A stretch of DNA of 11,321 nt from Deltaproteobacteria bacterium (GTDB lineage Bacteria; Myxococcota_A; UBA796): the NCBI GenBank assembly GCA_002707085.1, contig PALY01000031.1, positions 1 to 11,321 of the forward strand. The letters run 5' to 3'. Below, in pieces: positions 1-6,599 of this stretch (its first letter is position 1; every line of letters starts with the position of its first letter). A model generated the notes under the pieces. That model worked only from the letters and a program-made list of their open reading frames with translations. It did not search any database and had not been told where the DNA came from. Made by a program: the position numbers and the translations under genes.

Positions 1-2
1 AT

Positions 3-287
3 GTATTGACCATGCAGGTAATGAGTACATTTGATGGTGCGGGGACCTATTCTTCAGACAACCATCGAGTGGAGTTTAAACTGTTGGAGGAAGCACCACG
101 TACGGGCGCTCCGACCTATTACACGGATTCGGATGCAGGTGATACGGCGGAAATCGAAGTCATTTATATCGATGAAGAAGTCGCATGGGGTTCCACCACG
201 ATTTCAGGTCTCCACACGACAGATGGCTACAGTGTTGAAATGAGTCCCAACACGGTGAGTGTCTGGTGTCCCGATATTGAAATATAG
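3..287 (+). CDS. C-terminal part of a beta-rich hypothetical protein (cut by window edge)
   Basis: The reading frame is open from the first in-frame codon of the window to TAG at 285-287, so the gene probably begins upstream. Possible internal starts are TTG at 6, ATG at 12 and ATG at 24, but none has a clear ribosome-binding site in the few bases available. The visible 94 or so residues are acidic and rich in T, S, Y, V and I in alternating polar/hydrophobic runs, as in a beta-sandwich or repeat domain. There is no signal peptide or membrane segment in the visible part, one cysteine near the C terminus (SVWCPDIEI), and no motif I recognise. The absent N-terminal signal plus the beta-rich, acidic composition would suit the tail of an exported or lipid-anchored protein, but that is inference. 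The gene converges on the 297-767 minus-strand gene with a 9-bp gap. Function unknown. Confidence 0.6.
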   Translation, partial: VLTMQVMSTFDGAGTYSSDNHRVEFKLLEEAPRTGAPTYYTDSDAGDTAEIEVIYIDEEVAWGSTTISGLHTTDGYSVEMSPNTVSVWCPDIEI

Positions 288-296
288 ACGCAGCAG

Positions 297-767
297 CTAG
301 CTTTTTAGGCAGGCCAGGATGCGCTGTTTGTAGGCCGCATACCCGTCACACCAGCTTCGGTGGTCGCTGGGTGGCCCACAGTCAGCAGACTCTTCAGCCC
401 AGCCAGTTGTGGTGTGCCGGTCGGCCCCTTTTCGCAGAAAGTAAATCTGGCTGAATTCCTTACGAGAGAAAAAGAGTACCCAGGCATCTGCAGTGGACGG
501 TCCGGGATCAAAGTGGTGTCCGTACGTCGTCTTCCAGGGGGAGCCTTTGACGACATCACCCTTGAATACCTGTGTGACAACACCGGTGCTGGCCGTCTTG
601 AGAAGTTCAGACTCTGGAGGACCCCAACCATTGTCATTTTCCTTTTGGGGATAATGACCTTTCTGAGTGAAGCTGATTTCCATGACGAGATCGGCTTCGT
701 TGACTTTGTCGCAGAGGGGTTTGTGGTCCCCCGCCCACACCAGTGTGGAAAAGAGTAACGGCAACAT
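297..767 (-). CDS. Small secreted four-cysteine protein, possibly netrin/TIMP-like (NTR) fold
   Basis: This 156-residue protein starts with a short hydrophobic stretch (MLPLLFSTLVWA, then GD) that reads as a Sec signal peptide cut near residue 12. The mature part has four cysteines (C19, C130, C140, C153), fitting two disulfides in an oxidising compartment. The order of elements (Cys after the signal, ADLVMEISF near 25-33, GVVTQVFKGD near 62-71, a G/H/D turn near 83-90, AWVLFFSR near 95-102, then a C-rich helical tail) resembles bacterial netrin/TIMP-like domains as I remember them. This is a weak, memory-based match. The ATG is preceded by GGAG (complement of 775-778) at 7-nt spacing, which supports the start. 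It lies 23 bp behind the flavoprotein gene at 791-2200 and should be co-transcribed with it. Predicted location is the periplasm or outside the cell. It could equally be a lineage-specific secreted protein. Confidence 0.75.
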   Translation of the reverse strand: MLPLLFSTLVWAGDHKPLCDKVNEADLVMEISFTQKGHYPQKENDNGWGPPESELLKTASTGVVTQVFKGDVVKGSPWKTTYGHHFDPGPSTADAWVLFFSRKEFSQIYFLRKGADRHTTTGWAEESADCGPPSDHRSWCDGYAAYKQRILACLKS

Positions 768-790
768 GGTGTTTCTCCGTAATCGTGCGA

Positions 791-2200
791 TTAACCTCGT
801 ATCTCGTGGTATTCGGTTTCAGTGTTCACGGCCCATACATCGTGCTTTTCACCGCTAATATTTTCTACGCTCAGCAGCGCTGTCAGTATGGAGTGATCTG
901 AGTTGTTGTATTTGAACATCCCGTACCGCCCCATTGGCTGGAGATTCTTGAAACTTTGGACATAGGCAATGATCTTTTCAAGATGCTGTTCGTATCCACG
1001 CGCGTATACAGGGTATGCCCGAGGTACTCGAACTACAGACCCATCCAACACTCTGGCCCCTTTGGTCAGTCCGGTTGATGCGATTTCCCGTTTACCCAAC
1101 GCGACGAGTTCTTCGTCGGACATATTCCATAAAGTTTCATGGTCTGAGCAGAAGTACTCAAGTCCCAAACTTGTTTTGGCTGGGTCTGGGACCATTTCAG
1201 GTGACCAGTTTTTGTAGTTCTGGATCCGACCCAAGTGGAGGCTTGGTTCGTGTACATAGATCCAGTTGTCTGGAAATAATTTTGGTGCATCGACGATGAG
1301 ATTGACTGTGAGCAGGTTTCGATATTGAAGCTGTTCGGTGGCTTCGATGACCGGCTGTGGTGGGGCCATGCCTCGCACGAGCAGTGTCAACGGTATGGAT
1401 GACAGTACATGGTCCGCTTGAATGGTCTGCAGCCCCTCGTCCGTTTTGACCTGAACCGCTGTGATCTGGTCGGCCTCGTGTTTGATTCCGACAACTTCGT
1501 GGAAGAAACGGATATCTCCACCCATTTCCAGAACCTTATCCCTCATGGTGTCGTACATCAGACCCGGACCGGTTCGCGGGTAATGAAACTCTTCAATCAA
1601 TGAAGCCACAGTGGCTCCTCGTCCAACCACTTTCTCGATGGGGCGCCGAAGCGCTCCGATCACTGCTGTGGAGAGTTCCATGTTTTTTATGCGTTGTGCT
1701 GCCCAGTCTGCACCAATTTCAGAGGTTGGGATCCCCCAGACCTTTTCTGTATATGAACGAAAGAAAATATCGAAGAGTCGGTAGCCGAATCGATTGCTGA
1801 CCCAGTCTTCAAAACTATCTTCTTGGTCTTGGCCTCGAAGTTTGGCTCGTCCATAGGATGCCATACACCGCGCGCTTTCCAGTAAACCGAGGTTCCGCAG
1901 CGCATTGGAAGCTTTCAGTGGATAGTCGAAAAATCGTCCTTTGTAGTAGATCCGACTGAGACGGGGTCGGAGCAACAGGTCGTCACCAAGAATTTCTTCC
2001 CACAATTCTTGGACCTCATCGAACTTGGTGAAAAACCGGTGTCCGCCCAAATCAAAAAAGTAGCCGTTGCGTTCGACGGTACGGCACATGCCTCCGACCG
2101 TACCCGATTTCTCAAGTACGATGGCTTGCTTGCCTCGTTTGGCAAGAGCGTATGCCGCCGCCAAACCGGCGGGGCCTGCTCCCAAAATCACGACCTTCAT
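791..2200 (-). CDS. FAD-dependent oxidoreductase, amine-oxidase / UDP-galactopyranose-mutase-like
   Basis: This 469-residue flavoprotein opens with an N-terminal Rossmann dinucleotide-binding site: GAGPAGL at 7-13, then the acidic residue E30 that usually binds the FAD ribose, and VGGMCRT at 35-41. These are signatures of the protoporphyrinogen oxidase/amine oxidase/UDP-galactopyranose mutase superfamily. DLGGHRFFTK at 50-59 and the C-terminal GRYGMFKYNNSDHS at 424-437 match the flavin-contacting segments of proteins annotated as NAD(P)/FAD-dependent oxidoreductases in polysaccharide loci. There is no signal peptide, so it should be cytoplasmic. The ATG has GGAG (complement of 2208-2211) 7 nt upstream. 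Neighbouring GT-C-like transferases favour a sugar-nucleotide or polyprenyl-linked substrate, for example a pyranose/furanose ring contraction, over haem synthesis; this is inference from context. Carotenoid or protoporphyrinogen chemistry remains possible. The superfamily call is secure, the substrate is not. Confidence 0.9.
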   Translation of the reverse strand: MKVVILGAGPAGLAAAYALAKRGKQAIVLEKSGTVGGMCRTVERNGYFFDLGGHRFFTKFDEVQELWEEILGDDLLLRPRLSRIYYKGRFFDYPLKASNALRNLGLLESARCMASYGRAKLRGQDQEDSFEDWVSNRFGYRLFDIFFRSYTEKVWGIPTSEIGADWAAQRIKNMELSTAVIGALRRPIEKVVGRGATVASLIEEFHYPRTGPGLMYDTMRDKVLEMGGDIRFFHEVVGIKHEADQITAVQVKTDEGLQTIQADHVLSSIPLTLLVRGMAPPQPVIEATEQLQYRNLLTVNLIVDAPKLFPDNWIYVHEPSLHLGRIQNYKNWSPEMVPDPAKTSLGLEYFCSDHETLWNMSDEELVALGKREIASTGLTKGARVLDGSVVRVPRAYPVYARGYEQHLEKIIAYVQSFKNLQPMGRYGMFKYNNSDHSILTALLSVENISGEKHDVWAVNTETEYHEIRG

Positions 2201-2246
2201 GCATGGACTCCGGTGGAAGCATAGCGCGTGAGATAAGCATTATTCG
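2201..2246. promoter_or_regulatory. Divergent intergenic region between flavoprotein and lipoprotein genes
   Basis: These 46 bp are the longest non-coding stretch in the window and must carry, or closely flank, the 5' control of both the minus-strand operon (flavoprotein plus secreted protein) and the plus-strand operon (lipoprotein plus glycosyltransferase). The minus-strand ribosome-binding site lies at 2208-2211. I see no convincing -35/-10 pair in either direction. The AT-rich part at 2232-2245 is the only plausible -10 zone. Promoters may extend into the coding ends. Confidence 0.45.
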
Positions 2247-2257
2247 ATGCTTGTTTT
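2230..2257 (+). promoter_or_regulatory. Inverted repeat / possible mRNA hairpin over the start codon of the 2247 gene
   Basis: AAGCAT at 2235-2240 and ATGCTT at 2247-2252 are perfect inverted repeats separated by TATTCG. In RNA the stem can extend outward to 2230 and 2257 with five more pairs, three of them G-U, giving 11 pairs and a 6-nt loop. The 3' arm includes the ATG of the lipoprotein gene, and the 5' arm includes its only SD-like GAG (2230-2232). The pairing is seen directly; a role in limiting translation, or as a DNA operator, is inference. The T-run after it makes it superficially terminator-like, but the stem is AT-rich. Confidence 0.35.
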
Positions 2258-3122
2258 TCTGTTCACGCTGTTTGGTTGCTGGGGAGATGCCCCAGTTGCT
2301 CACCATGCCCTCGGTTCGGGGGGAGAACGTTCTGTCTGGATGTTTCGAAAGACTGACGCTGGCTGGCGTAGAAATGAGTCGCCTGTGGCGCACGGAATGT
2401 CTAGCCTTGGACTTGGTCAAGAGGGAGATTCACTGGTGCTTACCGCCCAATGCTTTTGGGGTGACTGTGGTTCTGAGCGCATTCGTCGGAAGGTGGGGCC
2501 ACCGGTTCATGCCATAAGAACTGCAGACTTAAATGGCTGGGATGCCGCGATGTGGCGCTTGAAAGACACAGCGGACCGGGTACCTATCGATACAGAATAT
2601 CGAAGCGATTCACAGGGTGGCGTGGTGTGGTACTACGGCACTGCTGCCGGAGCATTGGGCGATCCTGCACATCACGCGCAACCTCACCGGATTTTTAGTG
2701 CGCGGGTTGTGGGGGATCTATTGGAGTCCCCTGTGTTGCGTATGACTGGCAACGGTTTTGCAGATCCGGCTCCGCTTCAAGTGGGCACTGAACAGTGGTT
2801 GTTTCTCACGACTCAACCAGGGCGAAAGATAGGTCTTGCTAAAGGAGAACCGCTTCGTCTTGAGCGAGAGTGGGATGGTGTGAGTGTTCCCCATGCGATG
2901 TGGGTTGATGATGCGATTTGGTTGTGGGCTCAGCGCGTAGAAAAAGGCAGGATGGTACCCGTTCGGTCCATCAGCACTGATCGTGGCCAAACATGGTCTG
3001 AGTGGGCCAACCCATTGCCCATGGAAGGAATGGAAGGGTGCGGAAATCCGGTTGGCGCTGTATTTAACGGCATTCCAGTCGTGTTTTGTGTGACTGAACC
3101 TCTTGGAGCGCCCAAGCCGTGA
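2247..3122 (+). CDS. Probable lipoprotein with sialidase-type Asp box (beta-propeller)
   Basis: This 291-residue protein begins MLVFLFTLFGCW, a short hydrophobic segment ending in a lipobox-like LFGC. Cys11 would be the lipid-bearing residue, giving an outer-membrane or periplasmic lipoprotein. The signal is atypical: it has no positive charge and F at position -2. ISTDRGQTW at 242-250 contains a full Asp box (S-x-D-x-G-x-T-W), the turn motif of sialidase/BNR-type beta-propellers. Stretches such as GFADPAPLQVG (170-180) and WLFLTT (184-189) look like propeller-blade strands. Only one perfect Asp box is visible and no catalytic arginine triad can be assigned, so a glycan-binding role is as likely as hydrolysis. 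An in-frame stop at 2229-2231 means ATG 2247 is the first possible ATG. It has only a weak SD, inside the hairpin at 2230-2257. Its stop overlaps the next start (GTGA, 3119-3122), so the two products are probably translationally coupled. Confidence 0.8.
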   Translation: MLVFLFTLFGCWGDAPVAHHALGSGGERSVWMFRKTDAGWRRNESPVAHGMSSLGLGQEGDSLVLTAQCFWGDCGSERIRRKVGPPVHAIRTADLNGWDAAMWRLKDTADRVPIDTEYRSDSQGGVVWYYGTAAGALGDPAHHAQPHRIFSARVVGDLLESPVLRMTGNGFADPAPLQVGTEQWLFLTTQPGRKIGLAKGEPLRLEREWDGVSVPHAMWVDDAIWLWAQRVEKGRMVPVRSISTDRGQTWSEWANPLPMEGMEGCGNPVGAVFNGIPVVFCVTEPLGAPKP

Positions 3123-4771
3123 CCCTTGCCGCAAAGATCTTTTGGCACCGCACCCAGGCTTGGATTCCCTTCGTATTGGGCGGTGTTTTGCTGTATTGGA
3201 GTCTCCTCCACAATGGCTCTGTTCCCAGTGGAGATGCCCCTCATATACTTGGCATCTCAGATCGTTTGGCTTGGTTGTTGAAATCCGGGGAATACATCGA
3301 CGCGTTTGATTATTGGACACAGTTGGTGACCCCGCATCCTCCGGCTGGGTATTTGGTACCAAGCCTGTTCTACTTGATGGGTGCTGATGCTGCAGTTCCT
3401 GTGTTGACCAGTTTGGTGGGAATGGCCTTGGTTTGGCATGGCATGGTGTTGCTTGCCCATCACGCCCAGTACCGGCGTTGGGGGCCGTGGGTGGCTGCGC
3501 TGATACTGTTTTCAAGTGCGATGACCTGGTCAGTTGTGGGTCAAATGGCGTGGGATGTGCTGTGTGCTGGATGTGTGGCGGCATGCGTAGGCCACTTGCA
3601 TGTTTCGGACGGATTGCGCCACAAGGGGCACGCTTTAGCGTTTGGGATGTTTATGGGTATTGGTTTTATGACCAAATACACCTTCCCCGCATTTCTGTTG
3701 GTCCCAACCATCATGGCAGGTTTAGCGGTGGTTCGGTTCCGTGCATACAGTGGGTTGCTGATCGCATTGAGCGGGTTTCTTGCCATTACGGCACCATGGT
3801 TGGTGACTCACGGTTCAGCAGTACTCGCTTATGTCGCCAGTTCTTCTGACCCGATGCGAACCATTTCGGATTCTCCAGCCTCCATGTGGTCTGTTCGACT
3901 CTCCCCTGAAAACCTGCTGTATTACCCAACGGTGTTGCGGGATTCTCTTGGGTGGCCCGGTTTTGTGTTGTGCGTTGCATCTGCTTTTGCCTCTTGGATG
4001 CGTCCTGCTGGGCGGTGGGCCATATGGACGATTTTGGGCGGGGCCTTTGTATTGACCTTTGCGGGGGAAAATCAGGCCCGGTATCTGTTTCCAGCAGTAC
4101 CGATGTTGGCAGTACTGATCGATATTGGTCTGCGGCCCAGTTTGCGCAATCAAATGGCGCGAATCGCAGTGGTTGGTGGTATTTGTGCTTCTCTTCCAGC
4201 GTTGTTTGGTTCATGGAGTACCTATGTGACCCAAGAGCCGGTTCCTTCCGTGCGAGATCGCTCGCATCCAGTCGAGTCATTGGCTGCGTGGGGAGATTGG
4301 CCGTGGCCGATGGAGTCCTTTCGGCCAGTGGCGAACCCCGTGGACTCATGGGGTGTTGATGAAGCGGTTGCTGCTGTGAGTTCAGTGACGGGTTCTGGGC
4401 AACACCAGGTGGGGTTGTTGCTTCCCCGTGATGCTCGAATGCCGTCTGCGGCCACATATGCCTGGATGGCAGGGCGACGAGGCATTGTGTGGGATGTGGC
4501 GACGATCGTTGCGGATGGACCGCATGGCCGTCCCATGGTTTTTGTGGGACCTGTCGGGACTGGAAGTGGTGGTCAGGCCCGCAGGTTTAAGGTGGCCTAT
4601 GCTGTACATCCTAAGGGAGATTTGCCTAAATTAATGAAGCAAATTTTAGGGCAGGTTGTGTGGACGAATGACTTGCCACATGGATTTCAGGGTTCCGTAT
4701 GGACCATTCCTGCCGAAGGGTGGGATCGCCCCATGGGCCAGTTGCTCCAGAAGGATCCGCTGGACGGATAG
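3119..4771 (+). CDS. Polytopic GT-C glycosyltransferase, ArnT/PMT (GT39/GT83)-like
   Basis: This 550-residue inner-membrane protein has roughly ten hydrophobic segments between residues 15 and 365, followed by a soluble domain of about 180 residues. The first periplasmic loop has an acidic/His element, SGDAPH (37-42), where GT-C enzymes carry the catalytic Asp. TPHPPAGY at 71-78 fits the HPP/KPP motif of dolichyl- or polyprenyl-phosphate-dependent mannosyl/arabinosyl transferases. GFMTKYTFP at 182-190 and NQARYLFPAVP at 318-328 match the conserved TK and RYLxPxxP elements of the PMT_2 group. The expected reaction is transfer of a sugar from a polyprenyl-phosphate donor on the periplasmic face; the acceptor (lipid A, glycan or protein) cannot be read from sequence. 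The GTG start lies in GTGA, overlapping the preceding stop, with GGAG at 3105-3108, which indicates coupling to the Asp-box lipoprotein. The gene ends 3 bp from the convergent 4775-5089 gene. Confidence 0.87.
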   Translation: MTLAAKIFWHRTQAWIPFVLGGVLLYWSLLHNGSVPSGDAPHILGISDRLAWLLKSGEYIDAFDYWTQLVTPHPPAGYLVPSLFYLMGADAAVPVLTSLVGMALVWHGMVLLAHHAQYRRWGPWVAALILFSSAMTWSVVGQMAWDVLCAGCVAACVGHLHVSDGLRHKGHALAFGMFMGIGFMTKYTFPAFLLVPTIMAGLAVVRFRAYSGLLIALSGFLAITAPWLVTHGSAVLAYVASSSDPMRTISDSPASMWSVRLSPENLLYYPTVLRDSLGWPGFVLCVASAFASWMRPAGRWAIWTILGGAFVLTFAGENQARYLFPAVPMLAVLIDIGLRPSLRNQMARIAVVGGICASLPALFGSWSTYVTQEPVPSVRDRSHPVESLAAWGDWPWPMESFRPVANPVDSWGVDEAVAAVSSVTGSGQHQVGLLLPRDARMPSAATYAWMAGRRGIVWDVATIVADGPHGRPMVFVGPVGTGSGGQARRFKVAYAVHPKGDLPKLMKQILGQVVWTNDLPHGFQGSVWTIPAEGWDRPMGQLLQKDPLDG

Positions 4772-4774
4772 CGC

Positions 4775-5089
4775 CTACTTCTTTCCAGGGATGGCCTTTT
4801 TACATGTTGCGAATGCCCGTGTACTGGTCCACGCCACGGATAGGTCGGCGAATGCTTTGGTTTGTTCGAAATAGATTGAACGGTCGGCGAATGCTTTGGT
4901 TTTTTCGGTGTACCAAATGAAGTCTTTGTCTGCGAAAGCACGGTTCTGTTCTTTGTAAATCAGACAATCCGCAAATGCGGCGTTTGGCTCAATGTAGACA
5001 GAGAAATCCGCAAACGCTTTCGTGGGTTCCACATACACGCTTAGTGCGCTGGCTGAATTCAAATGGGCAAGAAGGAGTAAGAGGGACAT
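4775..5089 (-). CDS. Secreted tandem-repeat protein resembling the DUF6150 family
   Basis: This 104-residue protein has a signal peptide (MSLLLLLAHLNSASA, cut near residue 15) followed by a near-perfect tandem repeat. The unit is about 13 residues of the form [S/L]-[V/I]-Y-x-E-x-x-x-AFAD: KAFAD at 24-28, AAFAD at 37-41, RAFAD at 50-54, KAFAD at 65-69, KAFAD at 78-82 and RAFAT at 91-95. Only the third-to-fourth step is two residues longer (AFADKDFIWYTEK). From memory, DUF6150 proteins have the same plan: short V-Y-x-x-x-x-x-x-A-D strands, a longer linker before a W-Y strand, and an Ala-rich end. I therefore call it DUF6150-like; the function of that family is unknown. The strands predict a small beta-structure, secreted or periplasmic. 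GGAAG (complement of 5098-5102) lies 8 nt before the ATG. The start is 17 bp after the stop of the 5107-6585 gene, so they should form one operon. Confidence 0.8.
   Translation of the reverse strand: MSLLLLLAHLNSASALSVYVEPTKAFADFSVYIEPNAAFADCLIYKEQNRAFADKDFIWYTEKTKAFADRSIYFEQTKAFADLSVAWTSTRAFATCKKAIPGKK
4804..5016 (-). repeat. 39-bp-period coding repeat array (six AFAD units)
   Basis: The repeats that encode AFAD/AFAT in the small secreted protein recur with their last codons at about 4805, 4844, 4883, 4928, 4967 and 5006. The steps are 39, 39, 45, 39 and 39 bp. Two adjacent copies are identical over 21 bp (4843-4863 and 4882-4902), while the others have diverged at third positions. Identity in one pair points to a recent unit duplication or gene conversion inside an old repeat. 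The repeats stay in frame and have no separate spacers, so this is protein-coding and not a CRISPR array. Confidence 0.85.
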
Positions 5090-5106
5090 GCGGGTGTCTT
5101 CCGTAC

Positions 5107-6585
5107 TTAGAGTTTGTAGACCCCAGGATATACGGGTTTACCCAAAGCTGTCTCCACGGCAGATGAATTTACAGGGCTGTGGGGAGACCGATCAACGACC
5201 AGAATGTGGGTGAATCCCAAATGTTTGAGTTGAGCGGGTAGGCCTGGTTGTGGAATGCCTTCCGCCCAAGCATTGACCCGGCGGAACAGTTTTGCATCGA
5301 GTCCTGCACGTGGATTATTTCGAGGATGAAGACCCGATAGTACCGGTTTTCCGTGAATGGGCTGGAGTGCCAGTGCTTCACTGGAGCGGCTCCCGAGGTC
5401 GACAACAGCAGAGGCATGATTCCGGAGCCAAAGTGCTGCATCATGTCCGGGAGGTGTGGCAGATTCGGGCCACGACCCTGTGTTGTCTATGGTTTTCCAT
5501 GTGGGCAGTGCGGACAAAATGGCCAGCAGGACCCAAAAGGATCTTTTTCGGTGCATTGCAAGGGCTGCGCAGACCGCCAGTAATGGCGTGACAATCATGC
5601 CAAGGCGGATTGGGTGATGCATTCGGCTGAGCCCAGGAATGGTGAATAGCCACTTGAACGGAGAGTCAAACAGCGCGGGATCTCCCCGTTGGCCAAACAC
5701 TGAAGGTCCGAAAGCAAGCACAAGCAGGATGAGGGCACCCAGTGCGATACGGCGTCGATAACGACGGTGAGTGGACGCTCCCAAAGCAGGAGCAAGAAAA
5801 CCGACCAAAAGTAAGGGGTGGAGTCGAACCTGCGGTTGTTGAGAGAGCCATAAGAGGCCATCGAGTGGAAGACTGGTATACCCATCTGGTGGAGTAGCGG
5901 CGGATGCTACGGAGAACTGAGGGAACAGGAGAAATAGGTAAGGAGCGATGATCACAAACGCTGACATCAGCCCCCGCGATGGGCGTATGAGCAGTGCAAG
6001 CAGTCCAAATGCCAAGCCAGCGTACAGGTAGGCTAAACCTTGTATGCCTATCCAAAGTCCAGCCAACACCCCACGGCCACGCACCAAGGCTGCCAACCCA
6101 AATAGGCCTGGCCACACTGCGGCCGTCAATGTGTGACCCAAGGTATGTTCATGGAGCATGATGGGGCTTGCCGCTACCAGCACACCCGCGGCGGCTGCGT
6201 GCAGTGTTCTGGCGCCAGTGGCTCGGGCCAAGAACACGGTGGCCGAAATGTTGAGTAGGTGATGCCCAAGGGTCATGGCATTCCACCAAATCGGTAACTT
6301 GATGTCGGTAACCAGCGGTCCGAAGAGCCAGGCATCAAATGGGTTTGGGAAATTGGAGAGAATAGAATCCTCTCCCCATGGGTAGTGGAGCATTTGTGTG
6401 GGATCGCCTGATTGCGCCACGGCCCAGAACAGCCAACGCGCCCCAAGGAAATCTCCATTGTTCCAAGGATCAGCCGGCCCCCAGAGTCCTTGGTGCATGC
6501 TTAATAGGGGTCGCCAAAGCAAGCCCAACCCCACAGCGAGGGCGATGAACACGGCAATCCGCGTTTGGGTTCTGGCTTCACTCAT
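5107..6585 (-). CDS. Polytopic membrane protein, GT-C-like glycosyltransferase
   Basis: This 492-residue protein has about ten to twelve hydrophobic segments from residue 9 to 365, then a soluble tail of about 125 residues. The first loop has acidic residues in ADPWNNGDFLGAR (38-50) and a Trp/Pro-rich stretch with NFPNPFD (78-84). IPGLSRMHHPIRLG at 316-329, followed by another membrane segment, resembles the PGxxxxRxPxR motif common in uncharacterised GT-C-fold bacterial proteins. The tail, with DAALWLRNHASAVVDLG (382-398) and LGFTHILVVDR (456-466), is typical of the C-terminal soluble domain of that group. The likely role is periplasmic glycosyl transfer from a lipid-linked donor; donor and acceptor are unknown. 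The ATG at 6585 has no SD-like sequence, and its start is 14 bp from that of the divergent 6600 gene, so it may be leaderless or may start further in. The DUF6150-like gene follows 17 bp downstream. Confidence 0.78.
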   Translation of the reverse strand: MSEARTQTRIAVFIALAVGLGLLWRPLLSMHQGLWGPADPWNNGDFLGARWLFWAVAQSGDPTQMLHYPWGEDSILSNFPNPFDAWLFGPLVTDIKLPIWWNAMTLGHHLLNISATVFLARATGARTLHAAAAGVLVAASPIMLHEHTLGHTLTAAVWPGLFGLAALVRGRGVLAGLWIGIQGLAYLYAGLAFGLLALLIRPSRGLMSAFVIIAPYLFLLFPQFSVASAATPPDGYTSLPLDGLLWLSQQPQVRLHPLLLVGFLAPALGASTHRRYRRRIALGALILLVLAFGPSVFGQRGDPALFDSPFKWLFTIPGLSRMHHPIRLGMIVTPLLAVCAALAMHRKRSFWVLLAILSALPTWKTIDNTGSWPESATPPGHDAALWLRNHASAVVDLGSRSSEALALQPIHGKPVLSGLHPRNNPRAGLDAKLFRRVNAWAEGIPQPGLPAQLKHLGFTHILVVDRSPHSPVNSSAVETALGKPVYPGVYKL

Positions 6586-6599
6586 GTGATCAGGTGAGC
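6586..6599. promoter_or_regulatory. Ultra-short divergent junction between two membrane-protein genes
   Basis: Only 14 bp separate ATG 6585 (minus) from ATG 6600 (plus), or 8 bp if the plus gene begins at GTG 6594. This cannot hold two promoters, so the promoter of each gene must lie inside the 5' coding end of the other. On the plus strand AGGTGA at 6592-6597 is a usable SD for ATG 6600. The minus strand has no SD. Confidence 0.5.

Noticed and set aside
295..306. AGCTAGCT followed by TTTT at the convergent junction as terminator
   Set aside because: It is a palindrome with no loop, so it cannot form a hairpin.
2718..3584. 288-codon minus-strand open frame
   Set aside because: It lies antisense across the lipoprotein gene and the start of the GT-C gene. 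Its product is rich in H, P, S, R and T and has no motif, as expected of a shadow frame of GT-rich coding sequence.
3786..4457. 223-codon minus-strand open frame
   Set aside because: It is antisense to the membrane part of the GT-C gene, with low-complexity Q/P/T/R composition, no SD and no recognisable domain.
4755..4769. ATCCG-CTGGA-CGGAT inverted repeat at the end of the GT-C gene as terminator
   Set aside because: The stem is only 5 bp, has no T-run on either strand and is within coding sequence.
4787..4802. AGG-GATGG-CCT followed by a T-run as terminator of the GT-C operon
   Set aside because: A 3-bp stem is too weak.
4804..5016. Regular 39-bp repeats as a possible CRISPR or intergenic repeat array
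   Set aside because: Units are contiguous without unique spacers, keep one reading frame and encode a repeat protein with a signal peptide.
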